Assembly: GCA_964405465.1 (NCBI GenBank)
Contig: CAYONZ010000013.1
Coordinates: 1-64,000 of the forward strand
From: CAYONZ01 sp964405465
Lineage (GTDB): Bacteria > Bdellovibrionota > Bdellovibrionia > Bdellovibrionales > JAMPXM01
Reading direction: 5' to 3'
DNA length: 64,000 bases
Below are positions 20,930 through 29,399 of this stretch, in pieces (the first letter of the stretch is position 1; each line of letters starts with the position of its first letter). Both the position numbers and the translations under genes were made by a program. The notes under the pieces are model-generated. The model searched no databases and was not told the DNA's origin. It saw nothing but the letters and a program-made list of their open reading frames with translations.

Positions 20930-20958
20930 TTGACTTTTTTCCATTTTAGAGAAATAGT
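20930..20958 (+). promoter_or_regulatory. Putative S10-operon promoter
   Basis: TTGACT, 17-nt spacer opening with a T tract, then AATAGT (4/6 to TATAAT). It lies in the 77-nt fusA-rpsJ gap, about 45 nt before rpsJ. Confidence 0.4.
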
Positions 20959-21001
20959 CGCAAACTTCCTAATAACACAATTTTTGGAAAAGTGAGATTC
21001 T

Positions 21002-21313
21002 ATGCAGAGTCAGAAAATTAGAATTCGTTTGAAGGCATTTGACTATAAGCTTCTTGATCAATCTACGCGTGAGATTGTGGAGACAGCGAGGAGAACGGGG
21101 GCACGTGTGGCTGGGCCGATTCCATTGCCGACCAGAATCAATAGATATACTGTGTTGCGCTCTCCGCATGTTGACAAAAAATCGAGGGAGCAGTTTGAGA
21201 TTCGAACTCATAAGCGAATGTTGGATATTCTTGAGCCCACGCCTCAGACTATTGATCAGCTGATGAAGTTGGATTTGTCTGCTGGTGTGGATGTTGAGAT
21301 TCGTGCTGTATAA
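21002..21313 (+). CDS. rpsJ: 30S ribosomal protein S10 (NusE)
   Basis: 103 aa. 30S head protein and, as NusE, an antitermination partner of NusB and NusG. Motifs [43 protein letters not shown] are conserved. First gene of the S10 cluster; ATG 21002 follows aaaagtgag. Confidence 0.98.
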   Translation: MQSQKIRIRLKAFDYKLLDQSTREIVETARRTGARVAGPIPLPTRINRYTVLRSPHVDKKSREQFEIRTHKRMLDILEPTPQTIDQLMKLDLSAGVDVEIRAV

Positions 21314-21348
21314 GTTGATGTATTAATTGTTGTTTTTTCGGGGGATAA

Positions 21349-21987
21349 GTGGAAAAAATCGAAGTTTCAGGATTATTTGGATATAAGATCGGTATGTCCT
21401 CGGTCTATTCGGATGCGGGTGAGCTCTTGCCTGTTACCGCCTTGTTGATGCCGAAGTTTTTTGTGTCGCAAATTAAGAGTGAGTTGCGAGACGGTTATGC
21501 GGCGGTTCAGGTTGCCGGGGATTTTCAGAAGAAGAAAAATATAGGTCGAGCAGTTCTTGGTCATTTTCGGGCTTTCGAGGCGATTGGTATTCCAGCAATT
21601 GTGGGTGAGGTGGAAGCAGTTGGTGGAGGAGTGTTGAGCGTTGGCCAGGAGGTTTCGCTGGTTGGTGGTCTAGTTCGTGGTGCTCGCTTGAAGGTGTCTG
21701 GTGTTTCCAAAGGTAAAGGTTTTGCTGGGGTTGTGCGGAGGTATGGTTTTGCTGGCGGGCCTGCATCTCACGGATCTAAATTTCATCGTCAGCCGGGTTC
21801 TTCTGGGCAGCGGACATGGCCGGGTCGGATTATGCCTGGTAAACGATTTCCGGGCCATTTGGGGCAGAAGCGAACTACTGTGAAAAATTTGGAAGTAGTT
21901 TCTTGGGATGATGAGAATCGAGTGTTGTTGGTGAAGGGTGCTGTGCCTGGATCTAGGAACTCTGTTGTGGAACTGGCGAGGGATTAG
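21349..21987 (+). CDS. rplC: 50S ribosomal protein L3
   Basis: 212 aa. Early-assembly protein reaching the peptidyl-transferase centre. It has GLFGYKIGMSSVY at the start and the glycine- and histidine-rich signature VSKGKGFAGVVRRYGFAGGP followed by SHGSKFHR and PGKRFPGHLG. GTG start at 21349 after cgggggat. The next gene begins 1 nt after the stop. Confidence 0.95.
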   Translation: MEKIEVSGLFGYKIGMSSVYSDAGELLPVTALLMPKFFVSQIKSELRDGYAAVQVAGDFQKKKNIGRAVLGHFRAFEAIGIPAIVGEVEAVGGGVLSVGQEVSLVGGLVRGARLKVSGVSKGKGFAGVVRRYGFAGGPASHGSKFHRQPGSSGQRTWPGRIMPGKRFPGHLGQKRTTVKNLEVVSWDDENRVLLVKGAVPGSRNSVVELARD

Positions 21988-21988
21988 T

Positions 21989-22612
21989 ATGGCGACAATA
22001 GATATTGTGAATTTGCAAAACAAAAGTGTTGGTTCTCTAGATTTGTCTGACTTGGTGTTTTTGTCGGAAGTTCGTAAGGATTTGATTAATGATGTTGTTC
22101 GTTGGCAGTTAGCCTCGCGACGATCGGGTAATCATATGACTAAAACTAAAGGTTTGGTTTCTGGTGGTGGTAAAAAGCCGTTTAAGCAGAAGGGAACTGG
22201 CGGTGCTAGGCAGGGGTCATCAAGGTCTCCGTTGATACCCGGAGGGGGGACAATATTTGGGCCGCTCCCTAGAGACTATTCCTATTCTTTGCCTCGTGGT
22301 GTAAAGAAGGCTGCTTTAAGGTCTTCGTTGTCATATTTGTTTGGCGGCGGTCGGGTTGTTGTGGTGGATTCTTTTGCTTCTTTGACAGGAAAAACCAAAG
22401 AGATGAAGGGTGCATTGGATTGTATGGGGATGAAGAAGTGTGTGGTTGTTGTGCCGAGCGGGAGTGTTCTTGCGAGCAGAGCGGCGCGCAATATTCCTGG
22501 TGTGCTGTGTGTTGAGATGGATGGATTGAACGTGTTTGATTTGCTGAAATATGATGGTCTTGTTTTTTCTCAAAATTTGTTGGGTGATCTTTATAGAAAG
22601 TGTGGGTTGTAA
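21989..22612 (+). CDS. rplD: 50S ribosomal protein L4
   Basis: 207 aa. Lines the exit tunnel; in E. coli it represses the S10 operon. Seen: ASRRSGNHMTKTKGLVSGGG, KPFKQKGTGGARQGSSRSP (the tunnel loop) and FGPLPRDYSY. The C-terminal half is rich in Val, Gly and Cys and drifts from consensus. ATG 21989 is chosen; the frame extends upstream but overlaps rplC. Confidence 0.93.
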   Translation: MATIDIVNLQNKSVGSLDLSDLVFLSEVRKDLINDVVRWQLASRRSGNHMTKTKGLVSGGGKKPFKQKGTGGARQGSSRSPLIPGGGTIFGPLPRDYSYSLPRGVKKAALRSSLSYLFGGGRVVVVDSFASLTGKTKEMKGALDCMGMKKCVVVVPSGSVLASRAARNIPGVLCVEMDGLNVFDLLKYDGLVFSQNLLGDLYRKCGL

Positions 22613-22896
22613 TGGATGCCACTAAAATTGTTGTTTCTCCTTTGGTAAGTGAAAAGAATGCTGAGCTGCTGGCAAAAGATGGTATCTATGTTTTTGAGGT
22701 GGCTCTTTCTGCTGATAAATTGAAGGTTAGGGCGGCCGTAGAGTCTTTATTTTCTGTAGATGTCGTGTCTGTAAGAACTTTGGTGTGTCGTGGGCGGAGG
22801 TCTGTTCGTTCTCGCTCTTTACGTGTAGATCGCTGGAAGAAGGCTCTTGTGAAAATAGCGCCTGGACAAAAAATCGGAATTTTTGAGGGAGTTTGA
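22612..22896 (+). CDS. rplW: 50S ribosomal protein L23
   Basis: 94 aa. Tunnel-exit protein that docks SRP and trigger factor. [14 protein letters not shown] at the start matches the family, with a basic loop ([21 protein letters not shown]) and a [11 protein letters not shown] end. Translationally coupled to rplD through TAATG. Confidence 0.92.
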   Translation: MDATKIVVSPLVSEKNAELLAKDGIYVFEVALSADKLKVRAAVESLFSVDVVSVRTLVCRGRRSVRSRSLRVDRWKKALVKIAPGQKIGIFEGV

Positions 22897-22898
22897 AA

Positions 22899-23717
22899 AT
22901 GGGGATAAAAAAGTTTAGTCCGCGAAGTCCTGGCAGAAGGGGTATGACTGGGTACGATTTTTCTGAGTTGACAACATATGTTCCGCAGAGAAGTTTGACG
23001 GTTCCTTTGAAGCGTGTAGCGGCTCGGAACAATCATGGGCAGATTACTATTCGTCATAAAGGTGGCGGGCATAAAAGGAAATATCGACTTATTGATTTTT
23101 TGCGAAGTAAGTCTGGTGTTCCTGGAACGGTAAAGTCTATTGAATATGACCCAAATAGAACCGCGCGTATTGCGTTATTGTCCTATGTTGATGGCGATAA
23201 GCGTTATATTTTGGCTCCAGCGGGAATGTCGGTTGGTGATGTGGTTTCATCTGGAGCGGGGGCAGATATTAAGGCTGGGAACTCCCTAGAGCTTGGATCA
23301 ATTCCGGTGGGCAGTTTGATTCATAATGTTGAAGTTCGACCAGGAAAAGGTGCTCAGCTTGTTCGAAGTGCGGGAACGGTTGCTACTCTCGTAGCAAAGC
23401 TTGGACGGTACTGTCAGGTTAGGCTTCCGTCTGGTGAGGTTAGGCAGATTTTGAGCTGTTGTCGAGCGACAGTTGGTCAGGTTGGTAATGCTGAGCACGA
23501 AAATATTTGCTTTGGCAAAGCAGGGCGGCGTAGATGGCTGGGGATTAGGCCGACAGTTAGAGGGATGGCAATGAATCCTGTGGATCATCCTCTTGGTGGA
23601 GGGGAAGGTGTGGGAAAAGGACATCATCCTGTGTCGCCTTGGGGGCAGCCGTGTAAGGGATATAAAACTAGAAATAATAAGCGAACTGATTCTCAAATTG
23701 TTAAGAGAAGAAGGTAG
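22899..23717 (+). CDS. rplB: 50S ribosomal protein L2
   Basis: 272 aa. Universally conserved protein needed for subunit joining and peptidyl transfer. It has [27 protein letters not shown], the central [20 protein letters not shown] and the C-terminal catalytic-region motif [23 protein letters not shown] 22899 fits the gaggga Shine-Dalgarno; a TTG at 22893 overlapping the rplW stop is the alternative. Confidence 0.97.
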   Translation: MGIKKFSPRSPGRRGMTGYDFSELTTYVPQRSLTVPLKRVAARNNHGQITIRHKGGGHKRKYRLIDFLRSKSGVPGTVKSIEYDPNRTARIALLSYVDGDKRYILAPAGMSVGDVVSSGAGADIKAGNSLELGSIPVGSLIHNVEVRPGKGAQLVRSAGTVATLVAKLGRYCQVRLPSGEVRQILSCCRATVGQVGNAEHENICFGKAGRRRWLGIRPTVRGMAMNPVDHPLGGGEGVGKGHHPVSPWGQPCKGYKTRNNKRTDSQIVKRRR

Positions 23718-23723
23718 GTTTGT

Positions 23724-24014
23724 ATGGCACGTTCGGTTAAAAAAGGACCATTTATTGACGATCATCTTTTGAAAAAGATCTCGAATGCTGTGAGTAGTGG
23801 AGACAAAAAAGTTATTAAAACATGGTCTAGGAGATCTACAATATTTCCGGAAGCTGTCGGTTTGACGTTGGCAGTTCATAACGGGAAAAAATTTGTTCCA
23901 GTTTATGTAACAGACAATATGATTGGGCATAAATTGGGCGAGTTTGCTCCAACTAGGACATTTAATGGGCATGCAGAGAAAAAAGTAGTAAAAACGGGCC
24001 CGGCGAAGGCTTAG
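23724..24014 (+). CDS. rpsS: 30S ribosomal protein S19
   Basis: 96 aa. 30S head protein contacting the A-site finger. [41 protein letters not shown] and [17 protein letters not shown] are classical. Six nt after rplB. Confidence 0.98.
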   Translation: MARSVKKGPFIDDHLLKKISNAVSSGDKKVIKTWSRRSTIFPEAVGLTLAVHNGKKFVPVYVTDNMIGHKLGEFAPTRTFNGHAEKKVVKTGPAKA

Positions 24015-24032
24015 GTCGCGGGAGGGGGAGTC

Positions 24033-24362
24033 ATGTTTTGTGTAAGTGAAAAAAATATTCGTATTGGGGCCCAGAAAGCAAGATTAGTGGCTGATCTGAT
24101 TCGGGGGAAGTCTGTTAACGAAGCGTTGAGAATTTTGAATTTTTGTCCCCAGAAAGGCGCTTCAATTTTGAAAAGACTTGTGTTGAATGGTGTAGCGAAT
24201 GCTAATGATGTGGGAAGTGTAGATGTAGATAATCTTTATATCGCGGAGCTTTGTGTTGACATGGGGTCTAGTTTGGTGCGGTTTAGGCCCCGAGCGCAAG
24301 GGCGAGCAACACCAGTTCGAAAGAAGACAAGTCATATTAATTTAATCCTCGGGGAGCGGTAA
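24033..24362 (+). CDS. rplV: 50S ribosomal protein L22
   Basis: 109 aa. Tunnel-wall protein and site of macrolide-resistance changes. N-terminal [20 protein letters not shown] and C-terminal beta-hairpin [20 protein letters not shown] are conserved. The N-terminal extension MFCVSE is unusual but short. ATG 24033 after ggaggggga. Confidence 0.96.
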   Translation: MFCVSEKNIRIGAQKARLVADLIRGKSVNEALRILNFCPQKGASILKRLVLNGVANANDVGSVDVDNLYIAELCVDMGSSLVRFRPRAQGRATPVRKKTSHINLILGER

Positions 24363-24364
24363 TA

Positions 24365-25030
24365 ATGGGACAAAAGGTTAATCCAGTTGGATTTCGAGTT
24401 GGAGTGATTAGGACATGGGATTCGAGGTGGTTCGCTAAGGGCAAGCAATATGGTCTCAATATTCATGAAGATCTTAAATTGCGAAAATTTTTGGCAGCTA
24501 AATTGAAGCATGCAGGGGTTGCGAAAATAGAGCTTGAGAGAGCTGCTGATAAAGTTAAAGTGGTGATTTCGACCGCACGTCCAGGTGTGGTTATTGGGAA
24601 AAAAGGTGCTGGGATTGACAGCTTGAGGCTAGATGTTCAAAAGCTCACGAAAAGCCAGGTGTTTATAAATATAGTTGAAGTTCGAAAGCCTGATGTTGAT
24701 GCTCAGCTTGTTGCTGAGTCAATAGCTCAACAGTTAGAGAAACGAATTTCATGGCGTAGAGCGATTAAAAAGGCGATTGGCGCGGCGATTAAAGGTGGGG
24801 TTCGAGGGGTGAAAGTCCAGGTTGCTGGTCGATTGGATGGCGCGGAGATCGCACGAACAGAATGGTATACAGAGACAAGCGTTCCATTGCATACATTGAG
24901 GGCTGATATTGATTATGGTACATCTGAGGCCTTGACGACTTATGGTATTATCGGCGTAAAAGCTTGGGTATATAAGGGAGATGTGTTGTCAAATCGTGAA
25001 GTAGAGGAGGCGTCTCGTGCTAAGTCCTAA
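24365..25030 (+). CDS. rpsC: 30S ribosomal protein S3
   Basis: 221 aa. Head protein at the mRNA entry tunnel, with helicase role. [20 protein letters not shown], the KH-domain GxxG ([11 protein letters not shown]) and the C-terminal [19 protein letters not shown] are present. Overlaps rplP by 14 nt. Confidence 0.97.
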   Translation: MGQKVNPVGFRVGVIRTWDSRWFAKGKQYGLNIHEDLKLRKFLAAKLKHAGVAKIELERAADKVKVVISTARPGVVIGKKGAGIDSLRLDVQKLTKSQVFINIVEVRKPDVDAQLVAESIAQQLEKRISWRRAIKKAIGAAIKGGVRGVKVQVAGRLDGAEIARTEWYTETSVPLHTLRADIDYGTSEALTTYGIIGVKAWVYKGDVLSNREVEEASRAKS

Positions 25031-25424
25031 AAGAGTTAAGTATAGAAAGCAGCATAAAGGGCGCAGACGTGGGTTTGCCTGTAGGGGTGAAGCGATTGCG
25101 TTTGGTGATTTTGGGTTGCAGGCAACTGAGGATGCTTGGTTGACGTCAAGGCAGATCGAGGCTTGTCGAATTGCCATTAGCCGAAGTGTGAAGCGAGGTG
25201 GCAAGATTTGGGTCAGGGCGTTTCCTCATAAGCCAGTGACGTTGAAACCGGCTGAAGTTCGTATGGGTTCTGGAAAGGGAAATCCAGAATTGTGGGTAGC
25301 TGTTGTTAAGCCAGGACAGGTGATTTTCGAAATAAATGGTGTTTCCAAGGATCAAGCGGTTGAGGCTTTTAGGCTGGCTGGTCATAAGTTGCCAATCAAG
25401 ACAAAGTTGTTGTCTAGGGAGTGA
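25017..25424 (+). CDS. rplP: 50S ribosomal protein L16
   Basis: 135 aa. Sits by the A-site tRNA elbow. The N-terminus [19 protein letters not shown] is an exact family start and fixes the GTG at 25017, with gaggagg upstream inside rps[27 protein letters not shown] and the terminal [11 protein letters not shown] follow. Confidence 0.97.
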   Translation: MLSPKRVKYRKQHKGRRRGFACRGEAIAFGDFGLQATEDAWLTSRQIEACRIAISRSVKRGGKIWVRAFPHKPVTLKPAEVRMGSGKGNPELWVAVVKPGQVIFEINGVSKDQAVEAFRLAGHKLPIKTKLLSRE

Positions 25425-25430
25425 GTTAAT

Positions 25431-25613
25431 ATGGGTGGCAAGAGTTCTAAACAGGTTGTAATCGAGATAGGTGAATTAAAGAGGAAGCTTTTTGATTTGT
25501 CCATGAAAAACTCAATGGGTCAATTGGTTGATACTTCCCAGATTAGAAAAACCCGTAAGCAGATTGCGCGACTTTTGACTGTCGGGGCTGATAAGAATGG
25601 AGGGATCAAATGA
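25431..25613 (+). CDS. rpmC: 50S ribosomal protein L29
   Basis: 60 aa two-helix protein at the tunnel exit. ELKRKLFDLSMKNSMGQL and the IRKTRKQIARLLT helix match L29. Its final ATGA overlaps the rpsQ start, so the two are coupled. Confidence 0.9.
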   Translation: MGGKSSKQVVIEIGELKRKLFDLSMKNSMGQLVDTSQIRKTRKQIARLLTVGADKNGGIK

Positions 25614-25870
25614 GGGAAAATCGTGGGCAGGTGTTAGGTGAAGTTGTTAGTTCTGCTATGAATAAAACGATTGCTGTAGTTGTAGAGCGATCGGTCAAGC
25701 ATAAAAAATATGGAAAGTTTTTGAAAAAGTCTTCCACGTTTAAGGCTCATGATGCTACACAGTTGGCTAAAGTGGGGGATCGTGTGGTTATTGCTCAGTG
25801 TCGTCCTATTAGTAAAACAAAAAGATGGGTTCTGGTAGAGGTCGTTTCAAAAGCTGGCGGTGATTTATGA
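25610..25870 (+). CDS. rpsQ: 30S ribosomal protein S17
   Basis: 86 aa OB-fold protein that binds 16S rRNA early in assembly. [36 protein letters not shown] and [15 protein letters not shown] end (here [11 protein letters not shown]) are present. Coupled to rpmC and rplN through ATGA overlaps. Confidence 0.96.
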   Translation: MRENRGQVLGEVVSSAMNKTIAVVVERSVKHKKYGKFLKKSSTFKAHDATQLAKVGDRVVIAQCRPISKTKRWVLVEVVSKAGGDL

Positions 25871-26235
25871 TTCAGATGCAGACAAAGTTAAAAGTGGCTG
25901 ATAATTCGGGTGCAAGGGAAGTAATGTGCATCAAAGTTCTAGGTGGATCTAAACGTCGTTTTGCAAGCGTTGGTGATATTGTTGTTGTTTCTATTCGTGA
26001 GGCCTCGGCAAACGGAAAAATTAAGAAAGGTGATGTGGCCAAAGGTGTGGTTGTAAGAACGAAGCGCCGTTTGAAACGTGTAGATGGAAGTTATATTCGT
26101 TTTGATGACAATTCTATTGTGTTGGTCAACACAAATAAAGAGCCTATTGGGACTCGAATTTTTGGACCGGTTGCAAGGGAGCTAAGGGCAAAGCAATTCG
26201 TGAAAATAGTATCTTTAGCGCCAGAAGTTTTGTAG
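25867..26235 (+). CDS. rplN: 50S ribosomal protein L14
   Basis: 122 aa, normal length with no extension. Interface protein that binds RsfS and contacts 16S helix 14. [28 protein letters not shown] and [13 protein letters not shown] are conserved. The gene downstream should be rplX but is rplE, starting 17 nt later. Confidence 0.97.
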   Translation: MIQMQTKLKVADNSGAREVMCIKVLGGSKRRFASVGDIVVVSIREASANGKIKKGDVAKGVVVRTKRRLKRVDGSYIRFDDNSIVLVNTNKEPIGTRIFGPVARELRAKQFVKIVSLAPEVL

Positions 26236-26252
26236 GAAAAGGGGATAATGTT

Positions 26253-26792
26253 GTGAATCGATTGAAGTTGGATTATGAGCAGAGAGTTAAGTCAAATTTG
26301 CGGAGTGCTTTAGGGTTGTCGAGCGTGATGCAGGTTCCTGTTCTCCAAAAAATTGTAATAAATGTGAGTGCATCTGATGCTGTTACTAACTCTAAAGTGA
26401 TAGCTGTGTTGGTTGATGAGTTGAGTCAAATTGCCGGGCAGAGAGCAGTGGTCACTAAAGCAAAGAAGTCAATTTCGAATTTTAAGCTTCGGGAGGGTAT
26501 GCAAATTGGTGCAAGGGTGACGCTTCGGGGGGACAGAATGTGGGCATTTTTGGATCGATTGATTTCTTTGGCTCTTCCTCGAGTGAGAGATTTTCGTGGT
26601 CTTCCCAATAGAGGTTTTGATGGACGCGGAAATTACAACCTTGGGCTGCGAGAGCAGATTGTTTTTCCCGAGATTAATTATGACAAGGTAGATAAAGTTA
26701 GAGGGATGAATATCACGATTTGCACTTCTGCAAATGAAGATTCACAGGCGCGTATGTTGTTGGAGTTATTGGGTATACCATTCAGAAAGTAA
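26253..26792 (+). CDS. rplE: 50S ribosomal protein L5
   Basis: 179 aa. Binds 5S rRNA in the central protuberance. VMQVPVLQKIVINVSASDA, ITGQRAVVTKAKKSIS-like (IAGQRAVVTKAKKSISNFKL), REGMQIGARVTLRG and the C-terminal GMNITICTSANED are present. GTG start at 26253 after aaaagggg. It directly follows rplN; the intervening rplX is missing. Confidence 0.95.
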   Translation: MNRLKLDYEQRVKSNLRSALGLSSVMQVPVLQKIVINVSASDAVTNSKVIAVLVDELSQIAGQRAVVTKAKKSISNFKLREGMQIGARVTLRGDRMWAFLDRLISLALPRVRDFRGLPNRGFDGRGNYNLGLREQIVFPEINYDKVDKVRGMNITICTSANEDSQARMLLELLGIPFRK

Positions 26793-26805
26793 TTGGGTGA
26801 CGTAA

Positions 26806-26991
26806 ATGGCAAGATTGGCGATGAAAGTTAAGGCAGATCGAAAGCCTAAGTTTATGGTGCGAAAAGTAAATAGATGTAAAACTTGCGGCAGGGGTCGCGG
26901 GTTTCTTAGGAAGTTTTCTATGTGTAGGATTTGTTTTCGGGCGGGTGCATCCAGGGGTTTGCTGCCTGGTGTGACGAAAGCTAGTTGGTAG
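26806..26991 (+). CDS. rpsN: 30S ribosomal protein S14, zinc-binding type
   Basis: 61 aa, the short zinc (C+) form. Two CxxC pairs ([10 protein letters not shown] and [12 protein letters not shown]) bind zinc. C-terminal LPGVTKASW is standard. The zinc-free long form would be about 100 aa. Confidence 0.96.
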   Translation: MARLAMKVKADRKPKFMVRKVNRCKTCGRGRGFLRKFSMCRICFRAGASRGLLPGVTKASW

Positions 26992-27006
26992 TAGAAGGGA
27001 ATATTT

Positions 27007-27390
27007 ATGGATACAGTGGGAGATTTTTTAACGAGAATACGAAATGCTTCAGCTGCTGGGCATGCTAAACTTGATGTGCCTAGTTCTCGCTTGCGGGAGG
27101 GGATGGTTGCTGTCCTGAAGGAGGAGGGTTTTGTTTCCAATTATAAAGTTGTGAAAGATGGCAAGCAGGGATTGATGCGGATCTATTTGCTTGGTGCGCC
27201 AAAGGGGAAGATTGGTGAACTGAAGCGTATAAGTAGTCCTGGTCGTCGCGTTTTCGTGGGAGTTGAAGATATTCCTTTAGTTCGATCTGGATTGGGTGTT
27301 GGGGTGATCAGCACGAGTAGTGGTGTTATGAGTTCCAATAAAGCGTTGTCGATGAAGATCGGTGGCGAACTTTTATGTACAGTTTGGTAG
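27007..27390 (+). CDS. rpsH: 30S ribosomal protein S8
   Basis: 127 aa. Central-domain 16S rRNA binder; in E. coli it represses the spc operon. DFLTRIRNASAAGH, LKRISSPGRRVFVG and the C-terminal VISTSSGVMSSNKALSMKIGGELLCTVW are typical. Fifteen nt after rpsN. Confidence 0.96.
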   Translation: MDTVGDFLTRIRNASAAGHAKLDVPSSRLREGMVAVLKEEGFVSNYKVVKDGKQGLMRIYLLGAPKGKIGELKRISSPGRRVFVGVEDIPLVRSGLGVGVISTSSGVMSSNKALSMKIGGELLCTVW

Positions 27391-27399
27391 GTGAAGTTT

Positions 27400-27939
27400 A
27401 TGTCTAGGATAGGTAAAGCACCAATAACGGTGCCCAAAGGTGTTGAGGTTTCTTTTCTTAATGACGTGGTCACAGTTAAGGGTCCTAAGGGTGTGATGAG
27501 TGTGGGAGTCTCCGGTGGAATCAAGGGTTCGATGAGCGGCGTTTCATTTGAATTGACTAGATCTAACGATGAAAAGGCCACCAAAGCTCTTCATGGTTTA
27601 TATAGATCTTTGGTGTCGAATGCAGTGGTAGGTGTGTCTTCTGGTTTCACAAAGTCCCTTGAATTGGTTGGGGTTGGATACAGAGCAAGTGTTGCCGGTA
27701 GTAATTTGGAGCTAAATTTAGGTTTTAGTCATCCTGTGATTTTCGCGATTCCTGCGGGAGTTGATGTGAAAGTTGAGAAACAAACTTTGGTTGTCGTTGG
27801 AGGCATTGACAAAAGTCTCATTGGGCAAGTAGCAGCAAAAATTCGAGATTTGAGACCTCCCGAGCCCTATTTGGGTAAGGGTGTTAAATATGTTGGTGAA
27901 GTTTTACGTCGAAAAGAAGGCAAGTCGGCCGGGAAGTAG
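27400..27939 (+). CDS. rplF: 50S ribosomal protein L6
   Basis: 179 aa. Two-domain protein near the sarcin-ricin loop. MSRIGKAPITVPKGVEV fixes ATG 27400; a GTG at 27391 lies right after the rpsH stop and is less likely. The C-terminal signature RPPEPYLGKGVKYVGEVLRRKEGKSAGK is present in parts (PEPYLGKGVKY). Confidence 0.96.
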   Translation: MSRIGKAPITVPKGVEVSFLNDVVTVKGPKGVMSVGVSGGIKGSMSGVSFELTRSNDEKATKALHGLYRSLVSNAVVGVSSGFTKSLELVGVGYRASVAGSNLELNLGFSHPVIFAIPAGVDVKVEKQTLVVVGGIDKSLIGQVAAKIRDLRPPEPYLGKGVKYVGEVLRRKEGKSAGK

Positions 27940-27946
27940 GTGTTTT

Positions 27947-28315
27947 GTGAAGTTAGAAGTTCGAAAGGGGACGGATAGAAAAGTTGCGTCTCGGAATAAA
28001 AAAAGAATGCGAATTAGAAAGAAGATTTTTGGTACTGCGGTCCGTCCTCGTCTTTCGGTCTTTCGGAGTGGCAGGCACCTCTATGCTCAGGTGATAGATG
28101 ATTCAAAGGGGGGAACGATTGTTTCTGCCTCTACTCTTCAATTGAATCTAGTTGGTGCAAATGTGAAAAATTCAGCTTTGGTCGGAGCGCAACTTGGAAA
28201 AATGGCGTTGAGCGCTGGTATCAAGCAAGTGGTTTTTGATCGAGGTGGTTATCTGTATCATGGTAAGGTTCAGGCGCTTGCGGATGCTGCAAGAGGAGAA
28301 GGCTTAAAATTTTAG
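27947..28315 (+). CDS. rplR: 50S ribosomal protein L18
   Basis: 122 aa. 5S rRNA-binding protein. Basic N-terminal tail, then [29 protein letters not shown] and [21 protein letters not shown]. The start is GTG 27947, giving a family-length protein; the frame is open upstream but that overlaps rplF. Confidence 0.95.
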   Translation: MKLEVRKGTDRKVASRNKKRMRIRKKIFGTAVRPRLSVFRSGRHLYAQVIDDSKGGTIVSASTLQLNLVGANVKNSALVGAQLGKMALSAGIKQVVFDRGGYLYHGKVQALADAARGEGLKF

Positions 28316-28323
28316 GGGGACTT

Positions 28324-28779
28324 GTGGAGTTAAAGTTTGACGGTTCCGATTTAGAGGAACGAGTGGTTGCGATACGTCGTGTAGCGAAGGTTGTGAAGGG
28401 AGGTCGGAGATTTTCTTTCGCAGCATTGGTAGTCGTCGGAAATGGCAGTGGGAACATTGGTTTCGGGACAGGTAAGGCTGGAGAGGTGCCCGAAGCTATC
28501 GGAAAGGCTACAAGAGCAGCAAAAAAAGTGTGCGGGACGATTTCCATACATGAGGGGCGAACGGTTGCTCATGAAGTTGTTGGAAAATTTGGAGCAGCAA
28601 AAGTATTGCTTCGTCCGGCTGCTCCGGGAACTGGAGTAATTGCTGGAGGTGCCGTTAGGGCTGTTCTCGAGGCTGCTGGAATCAAAGACATTTTGACAAA
28701 ATGTGTGGGTACACGGAATGCAAATGCAGCAGTACGCGCCACGATTAACGGTTTACAGCAGTTGAGGCAGAGGGCATAA
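28324..28779 (+). CDS. rpsE: 30S ribosomal protein S5
   Basis: 151 aa. Decoding-fidelity protein at the mRNA entry. [38 protein letters not shown] and [19 protein letters not shown] are conserved. It lacks the longer N-terminal tail some homologues have. GTG start 28324. Ends with TAATG coupling to rpmD. Confidence 0.96.
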   Translation: MELKFDGSDLEERVVAIRRVAKVVKGGRRFSFAALVVVGNGSGNIGFGTGKAGEVPEAIGKATRAAKKVCGTISIHEGRTVAHEVVGKFGAAKVLLRPAAPGTGVIAGGAVRAVLEAAGIKDILTKCVGTRNANAAVRATINGLQQLRQRA

Positions 28780-28958
28780 TGAAAAAGTTGCAGGTAAAGC
28801 TAGTTAGAGGGCTTGTGGGATGTACAGCTACCCAGAGGAAAACCTTGGATGCCATGGGGCTTAGAGGTTTGGGGTCAGTAAAGTTTGTCGTAGACAACAA
28901 TGCTAACCGTGGGCAAATTTTGAAAGTTCAGCACATGGTGAAAGTGGTGGTGGAATAA
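28779..28958 (+). CDS. rpmD: 50S ribosomal protein L30
   Basis: 59 aa. Begins [15 protein letters not shown] and carries the family core [15 protein letters not shown] followed by a C-terminal beta strand (HMVKVVVE). TAATG overlaps at both ends couple it to rpsE and rplO, as in canonical spc operons. Confidence 0.95.
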   Translation: MKKLQVKLVRGLVGCTATQRKTLDAMGLRGLGSVKFVVDNNANRGQILKVQHMVKVVVE

Positions 28959-29398
28959 TGAGTCTATTGTCGGAGCTGTCCGTAAATAAAGGTGCGAAAC
29001 ATTATCGTAAACGTGTTGGTCGGGGACATAGTACGGGTTCCGGCGGTACTTCCGGTAAAGGTCACAAGGGCCAAAAGGCTCGTGCTGGTGGGCGTGTCCG
29101 CTGGGGTTTTGAAGGTGGTCAGACGCCATTGGTACGTAGATTACCAAAGTTTGGTTTTTCTAATAAGGCGTTTGCTGTCCGTGTGGAAGTCGTGAGCCTC
29201 AAGACCCTATTAGAAAATGGAATGGATATGGTCGACATTGAATCTCTGGCTAAGGCAAAACTGGTTTCTGGAAAATTTGAGGTTAAGATAATTGGTGGCG
29301 CTTCTGTCACGAAGGCCATTAATTTTAAGGATGTTTCCGTAAGCCTAGGTGTGAAGAAAATTATTGAGGCGGCAGGCGGTCGCATCGAGGGAAAATAG
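28958..29398 (+). CDS. rplO: 50S ribosomal protein L15
   Basis: 146 aa. Late-assembly protein. The glycine-rich tail KRVGRGHSTGSGGTSGKGHK, then RWGFEGGQTPLVRRLPKFGF, and the C-terminal VKKIIEAAGGRIE are classical. Overlaps the rpmD stop. Confidence 0.97.
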   Translation: MSLLSELSVNKGAKHYRKRVGRGHSTGSGGTSGKGHKGQKARAGGRVRWGFEGGQTPLVRRLPKFGFSNKAFAVRVEVVSLKTLLENGMDMVDIESLAKAKLVSGKFEVKIIGGASVTKAINFKDVSVSLGVKKIIEAAGGRIEGK

Positions 29399-29399
29399 A

